Origin: CAWCAW01 sp963714125
GTDB lineage: Bacteria; Actinomycetota; Acidimicrobiia; Acidimicrobiales; UBA8190
DNA: 64,000 nt
Assembly (NCBI GenBank): GCA_963714125.1
Contig: OY970234.1
Coordinates: forward strand, 1,922,001-1,986,000
Direction: 5' to 3'
Shown here: positions 26,175 through 33,542 of the stretch, in pieces
Layout: every line of letters begins with the position of its first letter
Numbering within the stretch: position 1 is the stretch's first letter
The notes under the pieces: model-generated
The model's database searches: none
What the model saw: the letters and a program-made list of their open reading frames with translations, nothing else
Told to the model about the DNA's origin: nothing
Position numbers and translations under genes: made by a program

Positions 26175-26804
26175 TTAGAGGCGACGCAGAACGGTCACCA
26201 CCCGGCCGTAAATGGCCACGTCGGCAGGATCGAACTCCATGGGAGACAGGGCGGGGTTGGCCGGCGTCAGCACGACCTTGCCGCGCCGACGGGTGAATGT
26301 CTTGACGGTGGCTTCCTCGTCAGGCAGCCCCGCTACCACGATGTCGCCGTTTTCGGCATCGGGTTGCTGGCGAACGACGACAAAGTCGCCATCGAAGATC
26401 CCGGCTTCGATCATCGACTCTCCTCGTACCCGGAGCATGAACACCGAGCCGGTTCCGGTGAAGTCCTCGGGGAGGGGAAGCAGCTCTTCGACGTTTTCGC
26501 TGGCGAGCACGCCCGTACCGGCGGCTACATCGCCGACGAGGGGAACGTGGCGGACTCGGCTCACGGCCATGGCGGCCTTGGAAGACGGGTCGTAGCGCAC
26601 CTCGATGGCGCGGGGCTTGGTGGGGTCCCGACGCAGGTAGCCCTCGCGCTGCAGCACGGCGAGATGGGCGTGAACGGTCGAGGATGACGTGAGGCCCACG
26701 GCCTCGCCTATCTCGCGCACTGAAGGGGGATAGCCGCGCTCTTTGAGGTTCTCGGCGATGAACGCCAGGATCTCCTGTCTCTTGCCGGTGAGCGCTTCGG
26801 CCAT
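26175..26804 (-). CDS. lexA: SOS repressor LexA
   Basis: This 209-aa protein represses SOS genes and self-cleaves upon RecA activation. It has a winged helix-turn-helix (residues 1-65; PPSVREIGEAVGLTSSSTV), the cleavage site Ala95-Gly96 (GDVAAGTGVL), and the Ser130 (RGESMIEAG) and Lys168 (EEATVKTF) dyad. GGGGGAGAT lies just upstream of its ATG. It is divergent from the LysM gene, and SOS boxes lie in the shared region, including one at its own transcription start. The lexA / LysM gene / nrdR order matches mycobacteria (Rv2720-Rv2719c-Rv2718c). Confidence 0.97.
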   Translation of the reverse strand: MAEALTGKRQEILAFIAENLKERGYPPSVREIGEAVGLTSSSTVHAHLAVLQREGYLRRDPTKPRAIEVRYDPSSKAAMAVSRVRHVPLVGDVAAGTGVLASENVEELLPLPEDFTGTGSVFMLRVRGESMIEAGIFDGDFVVVRQQPDAENGDIVVAGLPDEEATVKTFTRRRGKVVLTPANPALSPMEFDPADVAIYGRVVTVLRRL

Positions 26805-26844
26805 ATCTCCCCCTGGTGTGAGCCCAGCCGGCCCCGACCGGGGC

Positions 26845-26858
26845 CGAACACTCGTTCG
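26845..26858. promoter_or_regulatory. SOS box at lexA promoter
   Basis: CGAACACTCGTTCG fits the actinobacterial LexA box (GAAC-N4-GTTC). It lies just downstream of the predicted lexA -10 on the minus strand, at the probable transcription start, so LexA should repress itself. Confidence 0.85.
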
Positions 26859-26863
26859 TGGAA

Positions 26864-26892
26864 ACCGTACCGTGCCCCGAGGCCCAAGGCAA
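26864..26892 (-). promoter_or_regulatory. lexA promoter
   Basis: Read on the minus strand: TTGCCT (26892-26887), a 17-nt spacer, TACGGT (26869-26864). A degenerate SOS half-site, AAACACCTGTTCG (26891-26903), overlaps the -35 side. Confidence 0.6.
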
Positions 26893-27015
26893 ACACCTGT
26901 TCGCTTTGGTTCCTGTCACACCCTGCTGGCAGGCTGCCCACCATGAGCCAGGACCGATCCGGCGGGTTCGCCGCCCGCCTCGACGCCAGCCTCGACGCCA
27001 GCGGGATGCCGAGCC

Positions 27016-27045
27016 TTGACACGAACAGACGTTCGTGTGCACTAT
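27016..27045 (+). promoter_or_regulatory. promoter of the LysM SOS gene
   Basis: TTGACA (27016-27021) is followed after 18 nt by CACTAT (27040-27045). SOS boxes overlap it upstream and lie just downstream of it. Confidence 0.55.
27019..27038. promoter_or_regulatory. SOS box 1 of the LysM gene
   Basis: ACACGAACAGACGTTCGTGT: perfect 8-bp arms around a 4-nt core, containing GAAC-N4-GTTC. It overlaps the -35 TTGACA. Confidence 0.85.
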
Positions 27046-27054
27046 CTATTGGTG

Positions 27055-27070
27055 ACGAACACACGTTCGT
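27055..27070. promoter_or_regulatory. SOS box 2 of the LysM gene
   Basis: ACGAACACACGTTCGT: perfect 6-bp arms around a 4-nt core. It lies just downstream of the probable transcription start, 34 bp centre to centre from box 1. Confidence 0.85.
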
Positions 27071-27095
27071 TGATCTTCCCTCCGGGAGTGCCCAG

Positions 27096-27611
27096 ATGAC
27101 CATCGCCGTCGAATCCCCCGAGCTGCCACCGAGCGACGTCTCGCCCGGAGCCCCCTCCGCCCCGTGCCTGGTGCGTCCCGGCACGCCGACCCGCCGGTAT
27201 GAGCCCCTTCGCCCTAAGGCCATGCCGGTGCCCGAACGCCAGGACCATGGGGACCATCGCCGGGTTGTGCGAGCAGGGCAGGCTCGGTGCCGTCTCGAAT
27301 CAAGCCGTGCCGCCCGGGCGACCATCCGTCGGCGCCGGGTGGTACTCGGCACCGTGGCCGTCGCGCTGCTGGCCGCCTTAGCCCTGCCTTGGGGCGGTGC
27401 CGGGGGGCGTCCCCTCGCCACCCCCGGTTCCGCCCTGGCGGGTACCGTCCTGACGGCCCACACGCAGTACATCGTCCAGCCCGGTGACACGCTGTGGTCG
27501 ATAGCGCTGCGCCTCGCTCCGAACGGGGATCCTCGGCCTCTGGTCGCACAGATGGCCGGCGAGGTAGGCGGGGACGTGGTTGTCCCCGGGGAGCACCTGG
27601 TTCTTCCCTGA
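27096..27611 (+). CDS. LexA-controlled LysM membrane protein, probable SOS cell-division inhibitor
   Basis: This 171-aa protein has a basic, disordered N-terminus, one membrane segment (about residues 82-98; VVLGTVAVALLAALALP) and a C-terminal LysM domain (about residues 120-171; YIVQPGDTLWSIALRL). That layout and its place between lexA and nrdR match Rv2719c/ChiZ of mycobacteria and are analogous to YneA of Bacillus, both SOS-induced division inhibitors. The promoter carries two LexA boxes. ATG 27096 is preferred: it follows CGGGAG and lies after the SOS promoter, whereas an in-frame ATG at 26943 would put the SOS boxes inside the gene. Function is inferred from synteny, topology and regulation. 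Confidence 0.85.
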   Translation: MTIAVESPELPPSDVSPGAPSAPCLVRPGTPTRRYEPLRPKAMPVPERQDHGDHRRVVRAGQARCRLESSRAARATIRRRRVVLGTVAVALLAALALPWGGAGGRPLATPGSALAGTVLTAHTQYIVQPGDTLWSIALRLAPNGDPRPLVAQMAGEVGGDVVVPGEHLVLP

Positions 27612-27629
27612 CCGCGGTTGAGGCGGCAC

Positions 27630-27635
27630 TACGGT
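27630..27635 (+). promoter_or_regulatory. -10 box TACGGT, leaderless promoter of nrdR
   Basis: TACGGT ends 7 nt before GTG 27643, selecting it over GTG 27634, which lies inside the box. Confidence 0.55.
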
Positions 27636-27642
27636 GGACCGA

Positions 27643-28113
27643 GTGCGGTGTCCGTGGTGCTTGAGTCTCGACGACAAGGTCGTGGATTCGCGCTTAGGCG
27701 AGGACGGCGCCGCCATCCGTCGCCGTCGTGAATGTCTTTCGTGCAATCGGCGCTTCACCACCTACGAGCGGTTGGAAGAAGCACCTTTGTGGGTGGTCAA
27801 GCGAGCCGGCGAACGTGAGCCGTTCGACCGGGCCAAGGTGGTAGCTGGTGTACGGGCGGCGACGAAGAACAGGCCGGTGGGTGAAGACGAATTGGACGAC
27901 ATCGCGCAGCAAGTCGAGGAGTCGCTGCGAGGCCAAGGGGCCGAAGTGACCAGCCAACTGATCGGTGTGGCCGTCCTGGACCGACTACGCCAGGTCGACG
28001 AGGTGGCGTACCTGCGTTTCGCTTCGGTGTACAAGGGCTTCGAAGACGTCGGTGACTTCCAGCGTGAAGTGGGCCTTTTGACCAAGACGACCGAGCCCAA
28101 GCGAAGGACCTGA
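27643..28113 (+). CDS. nrdR: transcriptional repressor NrdR
   Basis: This 156-aa repressor of ribonucleotide reductase genes senses nucleotides through an ATP-cone. The N-terminal zinc ribbon has two CxxC pairs (VRCPWC, CLSCNRRF), and the ATP-cone occupies about residues 47-135 (VVKRAGEREPFDRAKV). GTG 27643 gives the canonical NrdR N-terminus, which begins M-R/K-C-P, and is supported by the TACGGT box 7 nt upstream. The next gene begins 1 nt after its stop. Confidence 0.96.
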   Translation: MRCPWCLSLDDKVVDSRLGEDGAAIRRRRECLSCNRRFTTYERLEEAPLWVVKRAGEREPFDRAKVVAGVRAATKNRPVGEDELDDIAQQVEESLRGQGAEVTSQLIGVAVLDRLRQVDEVAYLRFASVYKGFEDVGDFQREVGLLTKTTEPKRRT

Positions 28114-28114
28114 C

Positions 28115-28828
28115 GTGGCGGCGGAGCTTCTCGACGCCGTCCCCGACCGCGTCCTGGCCATTTACGCCCATCCCGACGACCCGGACGTGTCCTGCGGCGG
28201 CACCTTGGCGAGTTGGGCCAGGCAAGGCGCTGAGGTCCAGGTTGTTATCTGCACCAACGGAGACAAGGGCACCACCGACCCCGGGGTCAATCCCGGCGAG
28301 TTGGCTGAGCGCCGGTCCCAGGAGATGGCACAAGCCGCGGCGGTGGTCGGACTGGCCGGTCAGCATGTCCTCGGCTACCCCGATGGGGAGTTGACCGACG
28401 ATCCGCGTCTGCGCTCCGAGCTGGTCGGATGGATACGGCGCCTCACCCCCACAACGGTGTTGTGTCCCGACCCCACGGCCGTGTTCTTCGGCGAGGGCTA
28501 CTTCAACCACCGCGACCACCGTGTCATCGGGTTCTGTGTTCTTGACGCCCTGTCGCCAGCGGCCGCTTTGCCGCATTACTTCCCCGAAGCCGGGCCGGCC
28601 CACCAGGTCCACACGGCGCTGCTGTCGGGGACTTTGGAACCAAGCGTGTGGGTAGATGTGTCGTCGACCATGGACGACAAGGAGGCGGCGGTGTCTTGTC
28701 ATCAAAGCCAATTTCACGACGACGGCGAACTCGCCCGCCAGGCCGTGCGGCTCCAAGGGGCCGAAGAGGGGCGCCGCGTCGGGGTCCGTTACGCCGAGAG
28801 CTTCCGCCGCCTGCAACTCGGTGGTTGA
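28115..28828 (+). CDS. LmbE/PIG-L family deacetylase
   Basis: This 237-aa protein is a zinc-dependent N-acetylglucosaminyl deacetylase-fold enzyme. The N-terminal AHPDDPDVSCGG holds the metal-binding His-Pro-Asp-Asp motif, and NHRDHRVIG supplies the HxxH element. Actinobacterial members include MshB and Mca of mycothiol metabolism; this protein is shorter than Mca, so the substrate is open. GTG 28115 lies 1 nt after nrdR, so the two are probably cotranscribed. A role in thiol or sugar metabolism is inference. Confidence 0.85.
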   Translation: MAAELLDAVPDRVLAIYAHPDDPDVSCGGTLASWARQGAEVQVVICTNGDKGTTDPGVNPGELAERRSQEMAQAAAVVGLAGQHVLGYPDGELTDDPRLRSELVGWIRRLTPTTVLCPDPTAVFFGEGYFNHRDHRVIGFCVLDALSPAAALPHYFPEAGPAHQVHTALLSGTLEPSVWVDVSSTMDDKEAAVSCHQSQFHDDGELARQAVRLQGAEEGRRVGVRYAESFRRLQLGG

Positions 28829-28856
28829 GGAGTCAGCCCATCAAGGTGGTAGCCCG

Positions 28857-30191
28857 GTGCCGGGCCGCGACGGAGAGCCGCCCGTCGAAGATGGTTCGAC
28901 CGATTGCACGATCCTGCACGTCGACATGGACGCGTTTTTCGCGGCGGTTGAGGTTCTCGACGATCCCACATTGGCTGGGCTCCCGCTCATCGTGGGCGGA
29001 GCGGGCCGTCGTGGCGTGGTGGCATCGTGCACCTACGAGGCCCGCGCCTACGGCATCGCGTCAGCCATGTCGTCGGTCGAAGCGCGGCGGCGCTGCCCGC
29101 AGGCGGTGTTCGTGGCCGGGAGGCACTGGCGCTACTCCGAGGTCAGCGAGCAGCTGCACGCCGTACTGCAGCAGTTCTCGCCCATCGTGGAAGGCATCGC
29201 CCTCGACGAAGCGTTCGTGGACGTAGGCGGGTCTCGGCGACTTCTGGGAACACCGCTGCAGATCGCTGTCGCCATTCGCGCTGCGGTTCGGGCCGAGCTC
29301 AAGCTCGAGTGTGCCATCGGCGCGGCGCGCACCAAGCACGTGGCCAAGCTCGCCTCTCGGGCAGCCAAGCCCATCGCCGACAAGAGGGGGACGCGCCCTG
29401 GACGAGGCATCGTCGTGGTGACGCCCGATCGGGAGCTGGCCTTCCTCCATCCGCTGCCGGTGCGCGCCCTATGGGGAGTGGGCCCGGCCACGGCCCGTCG
29501 TCTGGACGATCTCGGGGTCTCGACGGTAGGGGAGCTGGCCGTGATTCCCGAGGCGACATTGTGCCGGGCCGTCGGTGATGCGCATGGCCGCCACCTGTCG
29601 GCATTGGCGCGCGGCGAAGATCCCCGGCGGGTCGAACCCGGGCGCGACACCAAGTCGGTGAGCCACGAAGAGACCTTTCCCACCGACCTGCGCGACCGTG
29701 ACCTCTTGCATACCCACGTCGTGCGGATGGCCGACGCCGTGGCCTCGCACCTGCGCAAGGGGGGAATGCAAGGGAGAACGGTCACCGTCAAGGTCCGTTT
29801 CGCCGATCGGGCCACCATCACTCGTTCGCACACGGTGGGGGTGCCCATCGACTCGGCCCGGGCCATAGCGGCCCTGGCCGGCGCCCTCCTTGACGCCGTG
29901 GAGGTGGCGCCCGGTGTCCGTCTGCTCGGCATCGGGGCATCGGGGATCGTCGCCGCCACGTCAGGGGGCCAGCAGCTGACCTTTGCGACCGAGGGGCCGT
30001 CGCCGTCGATCGACGACATCGTGCCCGACGAGCCGCCTACCACCGGCTGGGCCGACGTGGAGGGGGCCGTGGCCGCCATTCGGGCCCGCTATGGCCAGGC
30101 CTCGGTGGGACCCGCCACCCTTGTCGGACGCCACGGGCTCGACGTCAAGCGTCGAGGAGATACCCAATGGGGCCCCGGGGAGGGGTCCTGA
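28857..30191 (+). CDS. dinB: DNA polymerase IV (Y-family)
   Basis: This 444-aa translesion polymerase has the Y-family motifs VDMDAFFAAVE (about residues 22-32), SCTYEARAYGI and the catalytic ALDEAFVDVG (about residues 115-124; Asp-Glu pair). Helix-hairpin-helix thumb elements (LWGVGPATARRL) and the little-finger domain (RGEDPRRVEPGRDTKSVSHE) follow. GTG 28857 is preferred for AAGGTGG placed 7 nt upstream; GTG 28821 is an alternative. No SOS box is visible upstream, and I see no clear beta-clamp peptide at the C-terminus. Confidence 0.94.
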   Translation: MPGRDGEPPVEDGSTDCTILHVDMDAFFAAVEVLDDPTLAGLPLIVGGAGRRGVVASCTYEARAYGIASAMSSVEARRRCPQAVFVAGRHWRYSEVSEQLHAVLQQFSPIVEGIALDEAFVDVGGSRRLLGTPLQIAVAIRAAVRAELKLECAIGAARTKHVAKLASRAAKPIADKRGTRPGRGIVVVTPDRELAFLHPLPVRALWGVGPATARRLDDLGVSTVGELAVIPEATLCRAVGDAHGRHLSALARGEDPRRVEPGRDTKSVSHEETFPTDLRDRDLLHTHVVRMADAVASHLRKGGMQGRTVTVKVRFADRATITRSHTVGVPIDSARAIAALAGALLDAVEVAPGVRLLGIGASGIVAATSGGQQLTFATEGPSPSIDDIVPDEPPTTGWADVEGAVAAIRARYGQASVGPATLVGRHGLDVKRRGDTQWGPGEGS

Positions 30192-30334
30192 GCTGATCTA
30201 CCAGGGCCTTCGGCACACCTCTTGACGGCCCTTTGGCAATATCTCACGCCAGATGCCGTTGTACGACCCCTAGAGGCGCGCGAAGATTAAGGAAGTCCGG
30301 GTAGACCATGGACACGCGGCTGCAAGGGGGTGGA

Positions 30335-30709
30335 GTGCCGCTATCGGAGCACGAACAGCGAGTTCTCCACGAGTTGGAGCAGGCGCTCTACCAGCAGGAT
30401 CCGGCGTTCGCCCACCGGGTCCGGTCGGAGAACGTCTACAAGTTCGCGGGCCGGAACATGAAGTGGTCGGTACTCGGCTTCATCGTCGGGCTGGCCGTCA
30501 TGATCGCCTTCTTCACCTGGAACGTGGCGGTGGGGTTCGTGGGCGTCCTCATCATGTTCGCTTCCCTCGTCACCTTCTGGACCAATGTCCGGCGCATGGG
30601 CAAAGCCGGACTGGACGACATCGGGCGATCCTTGAAGGCTGACGGGATCGGCAACGCCGTCAACGACGCCCGCAGTTGGATGCGCCAGCGATTCCACCGC
30701 GAGAGCTGA
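30335..30709 (+). CDS. DUF3040 membrane protein
   Basis: This 124-aa protein has the DUF3040 N-terminus (PLSEHEQRVLHELEQAL) and two predicted membrane helices (about residues 45-60 and 66-83), with a charged C-terminus. DUF3040 proteins are actinobacterial, often near mraZ, and have no firm function. The GTG at 30335 gives the family's usual MPLSE start and is preceded by AAGGGGGTGGA; an upstream in-frame ATG at 30308 is possible. The 143 bp before it (30192-30334) contain TTGACG at 30223 but no confident promoter. Confidence 0.85.
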   Translation: MPLSEHEQRVLHELEQALYQQDPAFAHRVRSENVYKFAGRNMKWSVLGFIVGLAVMIAFFTWNVAVGFVGVLIMFASLVTFWTNVRRMGKAGLDDIGRSLKADGIGNAVNDARSWMRQRFHRES

Positions 30710-30750
30710 ACGCCCCGTTCTCCTCGCACCGCCGCCGCGCTCGCCGAGAT

Positions 30751-30756
30751 TAGGGT
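30751..30756 (+). promoter_or_regulatory. -10 box TAGGGT, leaderless promoter of the ROK gene
   Basis: TAGGGT ends 7 nt before GTG 30764. Confidence 0.55.
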
Positions 30757-30763
30757 CCGGCTC

Positions 30764-31657
30764 GTGGAGTTGTGCTTGGCCATCGATGTCGGCGCCACCA
30801 AAATGGCGGCAGGACTGGTCACCGCCCACGGCGACCTCGTCGATCAGCGCCGTGTCCTCACCCCGCATTCGACAGACGCCGAAGAGGTCTTCGCCGCGCT
30901 GGCCGGCATTGTCGGTGAACTCACGGATGCGGTGTCGGCATCGGACTTTCAGACCATCACGACGTGCGGCATCGGGTGTGGCGGTCCGATGACGGGCCAC
31001 GGAGAAGCGGTGTCTCCCCTGAACATCCCGGCCTGGCGCGGTTTTGCCCTACGCCGGCGCGTGGCGCAGCTCACCGGTCTTCCCACGGCCATCGACAACG
31101 ATGCCAAAGCTCTGGCTCTGGGCGAAGGTTGGATGGGTGCGGGGCGCCATCAGAACGCCTTCATCGCCATGGTGGTGTCATCGGGAGTGGGAGGAGGCAT
31201 CGTTCTCGATGGTCGGTTGCTTAACGGCGCCGACGGCAATGCTGGCCACATCGGCCATGTCATCGTGGAACCGGACGGACGCCTGTGCCCGTGTGGGGCG
31301 CAGGGCTGTCTTGAAGCAGAAGCGTCGGGAACGTCCATCGCCGCCATCACGGGGAAACCGGCCGTCGAGGCCAACGCAGATGTGGTGGCGCGCACCGGCA
31401 TGCTGGTGGGACGCGCCGTGGCATCGGTGGCCAACCTTCTTGATCTGGAGCTGGCCGTCGTGGGTGGCTCGGTGGCGCTTGGCTTCGGGACGCCGTTCTT
31501 CGACGCCGCCAACGACGAGGTGGAGCGTCGCTGTCGACTGTCGTTCTCGAAGCCGACACGTGTCATTCCGGTCGGCCTGGGCGCATCGGGCCCGCTGGTG
31601 GGGGCGGCTGCGGTGGGTTGGCACGCAGCAGGACGTACTGATGAGGGGAACCGGTGA
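30764..31657 (+). CDS. ROK-family sugar kinase (glucokinase-like)
   Basis: This 297-aa protein has the ASKHA phosphate-1 motif AIDVGATKMAAGLV (residues 6-19), the ROK signature region GNAGHIGHVIVEP and the zinc site CPCGAQGCLEAEASG. It should phosphorylate a hexose such as glucose; there is no N-terminal DNA-binding domain, so it is a kinase rather than a ROK repressor. The GTG start is supported by the TAGGGT box. Its stop overlaps the next small gene (GTGA), starting a four-gene tightly spaced run to 33218. Confidence 0.9.
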   Translation: MELCLAIDVGATKMAAGLVTAHGDLVDQRRVLTPHSTDAEEVFAALAGIVGELTDAVSASDFQTITTCGIGCGGPMTGHGEAVSPLNIPAWRGFALRRRVAQLTGLPTAIDNDAKALALGEGWMGAGRHQNAFIAMVVSSGVGGGIVLDGRLLNGADGNAGHIGHVIVEPDGRLCPCGAQGCLEAEASGTSIAAITGKPAVEANADVVARTGMLVGRAVASVANLLDLELAVVGGSVALGFGTPFFDAANDEVERRCRLSFSKPTRVIPVGLGASGPLVGAAAVGWHAAGRTDEGNR

Positions 31658-31938
31658 GCGCGCCGCAGGCGCGTCCGCGTCGTACTCCGGCCGCCGCCGT
31701 AGTGGCGGCGCTGCGGGGCAGGCCGTGGCTGTGGCCGGCAGCCGCACTGCAGGCGCTTCGCCTGGCCCGTCCGGGCTGGTGGAAACAGTGGCCACCATTG
31801 CCATTGCCCGACGCCGAGCTTTGGCGCTTTCGAATGGAGACGGCGTATGGCGGGGCCGGTGACGGTGAGCCCACTGCCGAAGACATTCGCTCGTTTTTGC
31901 ACTGGAGTCGGCACATGGGCCGTTGGCAGCGCCGATGA
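31654..31938 (+). CDS. small Trp-rich hypothetical protein
   Basis: I do not recognise this 94-aa protein. It has a basic N-terminus, an Ala/Leu/Trp-rich stretch (GRPWLWPAAALQALRLARPG) and a C-terminal part with many aromatics (DAELWRFRMETAYG, then FLHWSRHMGRWQRR). No secretion signal is obvious. The GTG at 31654 overlaps the ROK stop, so it is translationally coupled, and codon use matches its neighbours, supporting a real gene. A conserved actinobacterial small protein is likely. Confidence 0.65.
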   Translation: MSAPQARPRRTPAAAVVAALRGRPWLWPAAALQALRLARPGWWKQWPPLPLPDAELWRFRMETAYGGAGDGEPTAEDIRSFLHWSRHMGRWQRR

Positions 31939-31955
31939 TTCGTCGGCCCGAGGAG

Positions 31956-31961
31956 TAGCCT
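31956..31961 (+). promoter_or_regulatory. -10 box TAGCCT, leaderless promoter of HNH gene
   Basis: TAGCCT ends 7 nt before ATG 31969 and 4 nt before the adjacent ATG 31966, favouring 31969. Confidence 0.5.
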
Positions 31962-31968
31962 GACCATG

Positions 31969-32505
31969 ATGCTGCCAGGGGACGGCGGGGCGAGCGGGAC
32001 GAGCCGAGCTCTGGTGCTCAACGCCACATTCGAACCTCTGGGAATCGTCTCCACCCGTCGTGCTCTTCTTCTGGTGCTCGACACCAAAGCCGAGATGGTC
32101 CACGCCACGGATCGATGGTTCCGATCCGAGCGCGTGGCGTGGCCGGAGCCGTCGGTGGTGCGCCTCGAGCGCTACGTACGCGTGCCGCATGACCGGACGG
32201 TGGCCGTGAATCGCAGGACCGTGTTCGCTCGCGATGGGCATCGGTGCCAGTACTGCGGTTTGGCGGCGGAGAGCATTGACCATGTCATGCCGCGCAGCCG
32301 TGGCGGCTTGCACGCGTGGGACAACGTGGTGGCGGCCTGCCGCCGGTGCAACACGCGCAAGGAAGACCGCCTCCCGCACGAGGTCGGCCTCGTCTTGCGT
32401 TGTACGCCGGTGGCGCCCCGTCAACGCATCTGGCTGTTGGCCCTCAGTGGTGGAGCCCGAGACGATTGGGCGCCGTATTTGGGTGAGCAGTCACTGACGG
32501 CGTGA
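31969..32505 (+). CDS. HNH endonuclease domain protein
   Basis: This 178-aa protein has an N-terminal domain of the short HNH family (RALVLNATFEPLGIVSTRRA) and a C-terminal HNH domain: CQYCG, ESIDHVMPRSRGG (the His-Asn-His core starts here), DNVVAACRRCN. This is a widespread chromosomal HNH family of unknown role, unrelated to the DUF222-HNH at 7102. ATG 31969 rather than ATG 31966 fits the leaderless geometry. Its stop overlaps the next gene (GTGA). Confidence 0.85.
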   Translation: MLPGDGGASGTSRALVLNATFEPLGIVSTRRALLLVLDTKAEMVHATDRWFRSERVAWPEPSVVRLERYVRVPHDRTVAVNRRTVFARDGHRCQYCGLAAESIDHVMPRSRGGLHAWDNVVAACRRCNTRKEDRLPHEVGLVLRCTPVAPRQRIWLLALSGGARDDWAPYLGEQSLTA

Positions 32506-33218
32506 GTTCCTCTGGTGCGTCGTCGTGGACGTCTGTCGTCCGCCACGATGGCGTTGGCGCGCTGCACGAGCCCTGGCCGGCGGCGCCCATGATGGGCCAT
32601 CGGGCAGTGGCCGCGTGTCGAGTGACGGGCCGACCCGCAGTGGTGCTCGGAAGCACGCAGCCTGCCCACGTCGTCAACAAATCGCGTTGCGATGCCCTTG
32701 GTGTCGACATTGTCCGTCGCCGCAGCGGTGGGGGAGCGGTGCTCGTCGCTGCGGATGCCCAGGTGTGGATGGACATATGGATCCCGCGTGATGATGCGTT
32801 GTGGGATGACGACGTGATCGAGGCGGCCACGTGGCTCGGGCGCAGCTGGGCCACTGCTCTAGAGACACTTGGTGTCGGTCAGGTGCACGTGCATCGCGGT
32901 GCCATGGTGACGACGACGTTGTCGCCGCTCATCTGCTTTGCCGGTACGGGGCCGGGCGAAGTATTCAGTGCGTCGAGGAAACTGGTGGGACTGGCCCAAC
33001 GGCGAACGCGTTTGGGTGCCCGCTTTCACTCCATGGCGTTGTTGTCGTGGGACCCCGAAGCATTGGCCCAGCTGTTGACTCTCGACACGGTTGCGTGGTC
33101 CGCAGATCGCCAGCAACTCACCGCGGCGGCAGTGGGACTGCGCGACGTGCTCCCCGCCGGCGACGGTGACGAGTTGCTCGTGGCTGTCGAAGACGCCTTC
33201 ATCGCCGCGCTGCCATAG
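32502..33218 (+). CDS. biotin/lipoate A/B protein ligase family protein
   Basis: This 238-aa protein resembles lipoate-protein ligases: RRRSGGGAVLVAAD is the RRxSGGGxV ligand-binding motif, and SASRKLVGLAQRRT contains the catalytic-type Lys. The family attaches lipoate or octanoate to carrier domains. The N-terminus is divergent and several LplA segments are weak, so exact substrate and activity are uncertain. It is coupled to the HNH gene by a GTGA overlap. Confidence 0.75.
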   Translation: MSSSGASSWTSVVRHDGVGALHEPWPAAPMMGHRAVAACRVTGRPAVVLGSTQPAHVVNKSRCDALGVDIVRRRSGGGAVLVAADAQVWMDIWIPRDDALWDDDVIEAATWLGRSWATALETLGVGQVHVHRGAMVTTTLSPLICFAGTGPGEVFSASRKLVGLAQRRTRLGARFHSMALLSWDPEALAQLLTLDTVAWSADRQQLTAAAVGLRDVLPAGDGDELLVAVEDAFIAALP

Positions 33219-33299
33219 CCGTAGCGGTAGCGCCGGCCGCCGTGGCGGCGGACCCACGTGTCGAAGCTTTCATCAGACGCGCCCCTGATCTTCGGCCCC

Positions 33300-33362
33300 G
33301 TCGTTGTGGTCTTGGGGGCCGTCGTTGTGGTCTTGGGGGCCGTCGTCGTGGTCCTTGGGGGC
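33300..33362. repeat. 21-bp tandem repeat, 3 copies
   Basis: GTCGTTGTGGTCTTGGGGGC-C is repeated twice exactly (33300-33320, 33321-33341), and a third copy (33342-33362) has a few substitutions. Confidence 0.8.
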
Positions 33363-33451
33363 CATTTTCTCGTCGCTCAAAAGCCCGCTGCCGTCGTCTC
33401 GAGGGCCTCAGGGGCGGTGGTGGTCGATGGTGGGAGGTGGGGGGGATGGGT

Positions 33452-33481
33452 GTTGACGAGTGGCGATTAGGGGCATAAAGT
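33452..33481 (+). promoter_or_regulatory. probable dcw (mraZ) promoter
   Basis: TTGACG (33452-33457), 18-nt spacer, TAAAGT (33476-33481). The -10 runs into the first MraZ-like repeat. Confidence 0.55.
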
Positions 33482-33506
33482 GGGGCGAAGTGGGGCAAAG
33501 GGGTGG
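33478..33506 (+). promoter_or_regulatory. MraZ-type direct repeats
   Basis: AAGTGGGGC (33478-33486), AAGTGGGGC (33488-33496) and AAGGGGTGG (33498-33506) are spaced exactly 10 bp apart. MraZ is known to bind short G-rich direct repeats of this kind in front of its own gene. The position over the -10 and start site implies autorepression. Confidence 0.7.
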
Positions 33507-33542
33507 ACCCCCTGAGGCCGGGGAGCGTCGTGGGAGATCTCA

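Larger units (their letters stand above)
33219..33542 (+). other. intergenic region upstream of mraZ
   Basis: These 324 bp hold three things: a 21-bp tandem repeat (33300-33362), a candidate promoter (33452-33481) and three MraZ-like boxes (33478-33506). A hydrophobic frame at 33258-33470 lacks a Shine-Dalgarno, and I do not treat it as a gene. Confidence 0.6.

Noticed and set aside
28829..28860. Possible SOS box upstream of dinB
   Set aside because: No GAAC-N4-GTTC sequence found between the preceding gene and the dinB start.
30192..30334. Searched for an RNA gene (tRNA or small RNA) in the dinB-DUF3040 gap
   Set aside because: No cloverleaf or known RNA motif seen; only short pairing segments.
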